A stretch of DNA of 46,496 nt from Verrucomicrobiota bacterium (GTDB lineage: Bacteria; Verrucomicrobiota; Verrucomicrobiia; Chthoniobacterales; JAFAMB01): contig JAFAIO010000485.1 in assembly GCA_019236675.1 (NCBI GenBank), positions 1 to 46,496 of the forward strand, given 5' to 3'. A program made the position numbers and the translations under genes. The stretch's first letter is position 1, and every line of letters starts with the position of its first letter. This document shows positions 42,187 through 46,496 of this stretch, one piece after another. Below the pieces are notes generated by a model that saw only the letters and a program-made list of their open reading frames with translations, was not told where the DNA came from and made no database searches.

Positions 42187-43146
42187 ATGTTAAATCTTCA
42201 ACAACCGAAATTCGTCTATATGGGGGGCAAGCTTCGTCGATGGGAGGAAGCAACGCTGCACGTTGGTTGTGAGGCGGTCAATCGAGGCCTGAATGTCTTT
42301 GAAGGCTTAAAAGGGTACTGGCAACCAGACGGCCCGTTTGCTGTCGTCATGCTTCAGCGACATTACGAGCGCCTTCAGAAGTCGGCACGGCTACTTCATA
42401 TCCCATGCCTTTCCTCGTTCGAAGAGTACAAAAACTCGATCGAGCAACTCGCTTCATCGCTGCTGGAACCCGACCGGGATATGTGGTTTCGCACCACCCT
42501 GTTCGTAACGGAAGGTCATTGGGGTGAAGGCACCGTTGCCGATCTGGTGGTCACGGCTTTTCATCAGGACAAAGTCATACCTAGCCCTATAGATTTAGGT
42601 GTGAGTACCTGGCAGCGGAGCCTTGATGTGGCACTGCCGGCGAGAATCAAAACCAGCACTAATTATCAAGTTGCACGTTTAGCCAGGATAGAGGGGCGAA
42701 AAAGGGGTTGGCAGGAAATGATTCTGCTAAATCAATGGGGCCGAGTAGCAGAGGCAACCGGTGCTTGTATTTTGATGGTAAGGGATGGAGCGATAGCTAC
42801 TCCGCCCGCAACGGAAGGAGCTCTCGAGAGCATTACTTTGGAAATACTGGAGGTGCTCGCAGAATCTCTTGGTATTCCTTTTGTGAGGCGTCCCATAGAC
42901 CGTACTGAGCTACTGGTTGCTGATGAGATCGCGCTCTGCGGAACGCTAGCTGAGGTGGTGCTCGCTAAGTCAATAGAAGGTCTTCCTCTGCCCGAGGAAA
43001 CGCCTGTTCTAAGGGCATTGCAAACACGATACTTCGAAGCAGTCAGAGGTATGAAACCACACCCATTCGTCCATATGTCTACTGTGGGGAGTACTTGCGG
43101 AATGGCCTGGCCTCAAACCGACGTCGCGTACGCGCGCAAGACTTAG
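42187..43146 (+). CDS. Class IV PLP aminotransferase (branched-chain aminotransferase-like)
   Basis: A 319 aa fold-type IV aminotransferase. The Schiff-base lysine is Lys155 in RIKTSTNYQVARLAR, and the cofactor Glu is in GRVAEATGACIL. The substrate-side region HVGCEAVNRGLNVFEGLKGYW resembles IlvE and D-amino acid transaminases. It probably transfers an amino group from an amino acid to a keto acid; the product could feed the polymer's amide or acyl decorations (inference). It follows the C-methyltransferase remnant by about 190 bases and precedes a GT2 gene. Confidence 0.88.
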   Translation: MLNLQQPKFVYMGGKLRRWEEATLHVGCEAVNRGLNVFEGLKGYWQPDGPFAVVMLQRHYERLQKSARLLHIPCLSSFEEYKNSIEQLASSLLEPDRDMWFRTTLFVTEGHWGEGTVADLVVTAFHQDKVIPSPIDLGVSTWQRSLDVALPARIKTSTNYQVARLARIEGRKRGWQEMILLNQWGRVAEATGACILMVRDGAIATPPATEGALESITLEILEVLAESLGIPFVRRPIDRTELLVADEIALCGTLAEVVLAKSIEGLPLPEETPVLRALQTRYFEAVRGMKPHPFVHMSTVGSTCGMAWPQTDVAYARKT

Positions 43147-43193
43147 GGTCGGAACTTGGCTCGAGACGGCGGATAAAAAAGGGAGTGATCCAT

Positions 43194-44255
43194 ATGCCTC
43201 GCGTTTCTATTGTCGTTCCTGTCTATAACGGAGAAACTGATCTATTCGAGTGCCTGGCGAGTATTTTGGCCCAGACTTATTCGGACTGGACGGCAGTCGT
43301 TGTCAATAATTGCAGCACGGACAGGACCGGAGAAATCGCTGACTATTTCGCGCACAAGGATTCCAGATTTCGGGTAGAACACTGTGCGGAATTCTTGTCT
43401 CAAAGCGGGAATTACAACCGGGCAGTCGATTTGAGAGCGGCTGATGCAGAATATGTTAAGATGGTCGAAGCGGACAATTGGCTGTGGCCCGAGTGCTTGG
43501 AGCGGATGGTTACCTTGGCTGACCGCGATCATGAGATCAGATTGGTCGGTTGTTATTGGTTGCACGGACAGGCATTGCGCGGCGGAGGGGCGCCCTGGCC
43601 GAACGAAGTTTTGGATGGGGACGAAGCTCGCCGGGACCACCTGCGCACAGACTGGTGCTATTACTTTGGTACGCCGACAACTCTATTGTTTCGCGCAGCA
43701 GCGCTTGCGCCGCTTAGTCCCTGCTTCCAACCCGGTCTGTTTTTCGACGATGTCGATCTTTGTTTTCGGGTGTTACGCCAATGGAAATTCGGCTTCGTTC
43801 ACCAGATTTTGGCTTTTCTAAGGGATGACAACGGTGGAGTGTCCGAGGCTTTCTCTAACTTCGATTACGTCCCGGCTTATCAATATCTTCTCGCTAGGGC
43901 CTACGGTGCTGAAATGTTCGATAGTCGCGAATCGAACGAAATAACTCGAAAACGAAAATCGGCATATCACCGGCGGCTGGGCCGTTCTTTGGTGGTTGGG
44001 AGACCGAAACAGTACTGGGATTTCCATAAAAAAGCGTGGGGCCTTATGAACTATGACTTGCCCCGGCGCGAGCTGATTTGGCCAGTAATTTTAGAGCTTT
44101 TGGATCTGGGATTTAATCTGAAAGCGACACTAAATCTGTTAATCCGGAAAGCGAATAGGCTGCTTGCGAGTCGATCCCGGAGGTATTCGCCTTCAGGGGA
44201 CTGCGCCGCTGATTCTCAAAAACGCGCGAGTGAAGTGATGCCAACGGCCAGATGA
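43194..44255 (+). CDS. Glycosyltransferase family 2
   Basis: A 353 aa GT-A enzyme. It starts MPRVSIVVPVYNGETDLFEC, with NNCSTDRT as the nucleotide-binding strand end and a metal-binding acidic motif in VEADNWLW. The acceptor-side FFDDVDLCFRVLRQWKFGF matches the ED-type motif. I chose ATG 43194 because GGGAG precedes it and the family start motif begins there. The frame is open back to 43095 but overlaps the aminotransferase. The C-terminal tail is basic. The sugar is unknown. Confidence 0.9.
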   Translation: MPRVSIVVPVYNGETDLFECLASILAQTYSDWTAVVVNNCSTDRTGEIADYFAHKDSRFRVEHCAEFLSQSGNYNRAVDLRAADAEYVKMVEADNWLWPECLERMVTLADRDHEIRLVGCYWLHGQALRGGGAPWPNEVLDGDEARRDHLRTDWCYYFGTPTTLLFRAAALAPLSPCFQPGLFFDDVDLCFRVLRQWKFGFVHQILAFLRDDNGGVSEAFSNFDYVPAYQYLLARAYGAEMFDSRESNEITRKRKSAYHRRLGRSLVVGRPKQYWDFHKKAWGLMNYDLPRRELIWPVILELLDLGFNLKATLNLLIRKANRLLASRSRRYSPSGDCAADSQKRASEVMPTAR

Positions 44256-44355
44256 AAACTATGCGCGTTCCACATATAACTGACGCTTTCTCCGCGTCGC
44301 ACTCCTCCGTACCTTTAGCAGAGGAAGCGAGGCACACTTCACCATAGAGCCATCG

Positions 44356-45348
44356 ATGAAGATATCGGTGATTGTAGGAACACGAAACCGGGCCCACGTC
44401 ATTAGGGAGTGCCTGGATTCTATAACGGCGGCTTTCGCTAAGGCGGCGCCTCTGGATGGGGAAATCATTGTCGTGGATAACGGTTCGACGGACGGTACGT
44501 TAGATCTCATTCGGAATTGGGTAGCCGCGTGTCCATTTTCTGCGCGCTGGCTTTCCGAGTCTAGACCGGGGCTTTCCGCAGCACGCAACTATGCGATGCG
44601 AGTTGCTCAGGGAGACTTGCTTGTGTTTACCGATGATGATTGCCGGCTGAACGAAGACTACATCAAGGATCTGCTGCGACATGACGCCGCAGATACCGAA
44701 CCGGTGCTGCGCGGCGGACGAGTCGAACTTGGTGACCCGACCGATTTAACCCTTTCAATCAAGACCAGCCCGGATCTGACGCGGTGGCATCGCCGGATGA
44801 GGTCAGCAAGATACGAAAATCTTGCCGCCTCCATTGTAGGATGCAATCTGGCTTTGCGCCGGGAAGTTGCTGAACGTATCGGCCCCTTCGACGAGCGCAT
44901 CGGGCCGGGTCGCAGTATACCTGCTGCGGAAGATACCGATTGGGTCTGGCGGGCCTATCTTGCAGACATCACGATTGAGTATGTCCCGGATATGGTGATC
45001 TATCATCATCACGGAAGAAAACGGCAGGCAGAAGGGGACAAGCTATTTGCTAATTACATGATTGGGAATGGTGCGCTTTATGCAAAATACCTATTCAAGG
45101 ATTTCGACTTCTGTCGCAAGTTCTTCCGGGATATTCAGATTTCGATACAGCAGCTGCTTTCCGGCCGAAAAAACTACTATATTATCGGGACTTACGGTTT
45201 CTACCTGCACGTGGGTCTGGCCTACAATGTGTTGGGTATGCTCAAGTTTGTGTTGGTGATCACCGGGCAACGATTGAAGAGAGCGATTCCAGGCTACTCT
45301 CTCCGACCATTTCATGGTCACAAATTGAACCCTGAACAACCGCAATGA
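44356..45348 (+). CDS. Glycosyltransferase family 2 (tandem copy A)
   Basis: A 330 aa GT-A enzyme: MKISVIVGTRNRAHVIREC, then VVDNGSTDGT, the DxD-type FTDDDCRL, and the acceptor-side AAEDTDWVWRAYL. It ends in a basic tail. It is a clear tandem paralogue of the next gene: start and core motifs match almost throughout, and its stop overlaps the ATG of copy B by 4 bases. Such pairs usually add two similar sugars, or one is a diverged spare copy. Within it, 44704-44771 is nearly identical at the DNA level to the same place in copy B. Confidence 0.92.
   Translation: MKISVIVGTRNRAHVIRECLDSITAAFAKAAPLDGEIIVVDNGSTDGTLDLIRNWVAACPFSARWLSESRPGLSAARNYAMRVAQGDLLVFTDDDCRLNEDYIKDLLRHDAADTEPVLRGGRVELGDPTDLTLSIKTSPDLTRWHRRMRSARYENLAASIVGCNLALRREVAERIGPFDERIGPGRSIPAAEDTDWVWRAYLADITIEYVPDMVIYHHHGRKRQAEGDKLFANYMIGNGALYAKYLFKDFDFCRKFFRDIQISIQQLLSGRKNYYIIGTYGFYLHVGLAYNVLGMLKFVLVITGQRLKRAIPGYSLRPFHGHKLNPEQPQ
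44704..44771 (+). repeat. 68-base near-identical patch shared by GT2 copies A and B (other copy 45693-45760)
   Basis: Aligned to 45693-45760 there are only two mismatches in 68 bases, whereas the bases just upstream differ at many synonymous positions while coding the same residues. This is direct DNA repetition inside a tandem gene pair. It lies in the region coding for the residues around RGGRVELGDPTDL. Confidence 0.8.
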
Positions 45349-46322
45349 AGGTTTCCGTCATCGTCGGGACAAAAAACCGGGCACATATCATCGCCGCTTG
45401 CCTGACCTCTATCGCAGCGGCTATCAGCAAGTCCGCGCCCGGCGATGGAGAGATCATTGTTGTCGATAACGGCTCGACGGACAATACCACCCTCGTCATC
45501 CAAAATTGGGCTGCGACATGCCCCGTGCCGGTGCACTTACTGTTTCAGCTCAGTGCGGGGCTATCAGCCTCGCGAAATTACGCTATGCGGGTAGCTCAGG
45601 GCGATTTCTTTGTGTTTACGGACGATGATTGCCGGCTAAGTGAAGACTACATCCACGATTTGCTGCGGCACGATGCTGCTGATACCGAGCCAGTGCTGCG
45701 CGGCGGGCGAGTCGAACTTGGTGACCCGACCGATTTAACCCTCTCAATCAAGACCAGCCCTGATTTGCGGCGCTGGTGTCGCCGGTTGAGGTCGGCAAAA
45801 CAGGACAACCTTGGTGCTGCCATAATGGGATGCAACATGGCGTTGCGTCGCGAAGTTGCCGAACGAATTGGACCTTTCGACGAGCGTATCGGACAGGGAA
45901 CTACCATCCCGGCTGTGGAAGATACCGATTGGATCTATCAGGCGTATCTTGCAGGAGTCACCGTTGAGTACGTTCCTGATATGGTCGTCTACCATCATCA
46001 CGGAAGAAAACTGCAGTCAGAGGGAGATAAGCTCTTTGCTAGCTACGCGATTGGCAACGGCGCCCTGTATGCCAAATACCTGTTCAAGGACTCCGATCTC
46101 TGCCGTAGCTTTGTCAGGGATGTCGAGAGGTCGATCCGGCAGTTTATTTCGGGACAGAGAAATTACTTTCTTATCGGGAACTACGGTTTCTACCTGCATG
46201 TGTGGCTTGGGAACTGTGTCGTGGGAGCGATTAGATATCTTCGTTTAATGGTGAGCGAGCGTTTACGGAGCTGGTTTAAACCTCCCGTTCGGGGAGAGCG
46301 GCGCTCGGCGAGCGTGTGTTAA
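45345..46322 (+). CDS. Glycosyltransferase family 2 (tandem copy B)
   Basis: A 325 aa GT-A enzyme, paralogous to the gene immediately upstream. Its motifs are MKVSVIVGTKNRAHIIAAC, VVDNGSTDNT, FTDDDCRL and AVEDTDWIYQAYL. By eye about two thirds or more of the residues match copy A. The C-terminal ~20 residues are unlike copy A, rich in Arg and Ser (PPVRGERRSASV). ATG 45345 overlaps the stop of copy A. The 115-base gap after it (46323-46437) contains nothing I recognise. Confidence 0.92.
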   Translation: MKVSVIVGTKNRAHIIAACLTSIAAAISKSAPGDGEIIVVDNGSTDNTTLVIQNWAATCPVPVHLLFQLSAGLSASRNYAMRVAQGDFFVFTDDDCRLSEDYIHDLLRHDAADTEPVLRGGRVELGDPTDLTLSIKTSPDLRRWCRRLRSAKQDNLGAAIMGCNMALRREVAERIGPFDERIGQGTTIPAVEDTDWIYQAYLAGVTVEYVPDMVVYHHHGRKLQSEGDKLFASYAIGNGALYAKYLFKDSDLCRSFVRDVERSIRQFISGQRNYFLIGNYGFYLHVWLGNCVVGAIRYLRLMVSERLRSWFKPPVRGERRSASVC

Positions 46323-46437
46323 AGCGCATTGATCCTCTAAAGCAAGAGCACCACGAACAGCTCGAAGCTAACGCCACGCTGGCTAGCTCGAAGCGAGATT
46401 GGCTTTGTCAATTCATCCAAAATCCAATTAGCAAACT

Positions 46438-46496
46438 ATGAAAGTCGTGCTTTTTTGCGGTGGCCTCGGAACCCGGTTGCGAGAGTTCGGGGACAA
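46438..46496 (+). CDS. Nucleotidyltransferase, partial (sugar-1-phosphate, RfbF/RmlA-like)
   Basis: Only the first ~19 codons lie in the window. They read MKVVLFCGGLGTRLREF, the N-terminal nucleotide-binding signature of sugar-1-phosphate nucleotidyltransferases (G-G-x-G-T-R-L). The family makes NDP-sugars from sugar-1-phosphate. Its place next to deoxy and C-methyl sugar genes suggests glucose-1-phosphate cytidylyl- or thymidylyltransferase activity, but the rest of the gene is needed to tell. It is cut by the window edge. Confidence 0.8.
   Translation, partial: MKVVLFCGGLGTRLREFGD

Overview
The window looks like a chromosome segment of a soil-type Verrucomicrobiota bacterium, possibly near Chthoniobacterales. 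This is inferred from the phoH / 7TM-HD hydrolase / ybeY order, moderate GC, a tRNA with encoded CCA, and palindromic intergenic repeats. No marker gene in the window proves the assignment.

Layout. Positions 117-3194 (+) hold a housekeeping trio: PhoH ATPase, a membrane HD phosphohydrolase and the YbeY rRNA endonuclease. Positions 3318-10317 (-) hold a secreted unknown, an APC amino-acid permease, a GH1 beta-glucosidase, a ClC chloride channel with CBS domains, and a methyltransferase. Two nested palindromic repeats flank the glucosidase gene. Both carry the same 10-mer at their arms and have similar core lengths, so they look like one mobile or REP-like family.

From 10809 to the right edge every gene is on + and belongs to one large exopolysaccharide/O-antigen type locus. 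It opens with an initiating phosphoglycosyl transferase and a NusG/RfaH-type antiterminator. A 414-base untranslated leader with nested helices follows. Next come a Gfo/Idh/MocA dehydrogenase, the remnant of a hexapeptide acetyltransferase, a DegT aminotransferase, a Wzz/Wzc co-polymerase with a decayed and internally shortened kinase domain, a GT4 enzyme and a deacetylase. A second, intact dehydrogenase-acetyltransferase-aminotransferase cassette (WbpB/D/E logic, making a diacetamido-type nucleotide sugar) follows, then a Wzy/ligase-type polymerase and further sugar-modifying enzymes.

A tRNA-Thr(CGU) with an odd T arm lies at 29930. Beyond it is a second half with an asparagine synthetase, a methyltransferase, an asparagine-synthetase homologue lacking its glutaminase Cys, glycosyltransferases (GT9, GT4, GT2) and a secreted beta-helix protein. 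There is also a C-methyl-sugar-like set: SDR, RmlC-type epimerase, a DUF4910 protein, a frameshifted C-methyltransferase remnant and, at the right edge, the start of a nucleotidyltransferase. Two adjacent GT2 genes are tandem duplicates with a patch that looks recently converted.

Inferred joint function: assembly of a surface polysaccharide containing amino sugars and amide or acyl decorations, polymerised by the Wzx/Wzy route. No flippase or outer-membrane exporter is visible in the window. The most interesting signals are the antiterminator plus structured leader, the palindromic repeat family, the decayed kinase and glutaminase domains, and the two gene remnants that record loss or exchange of sugar-tailoring genes.
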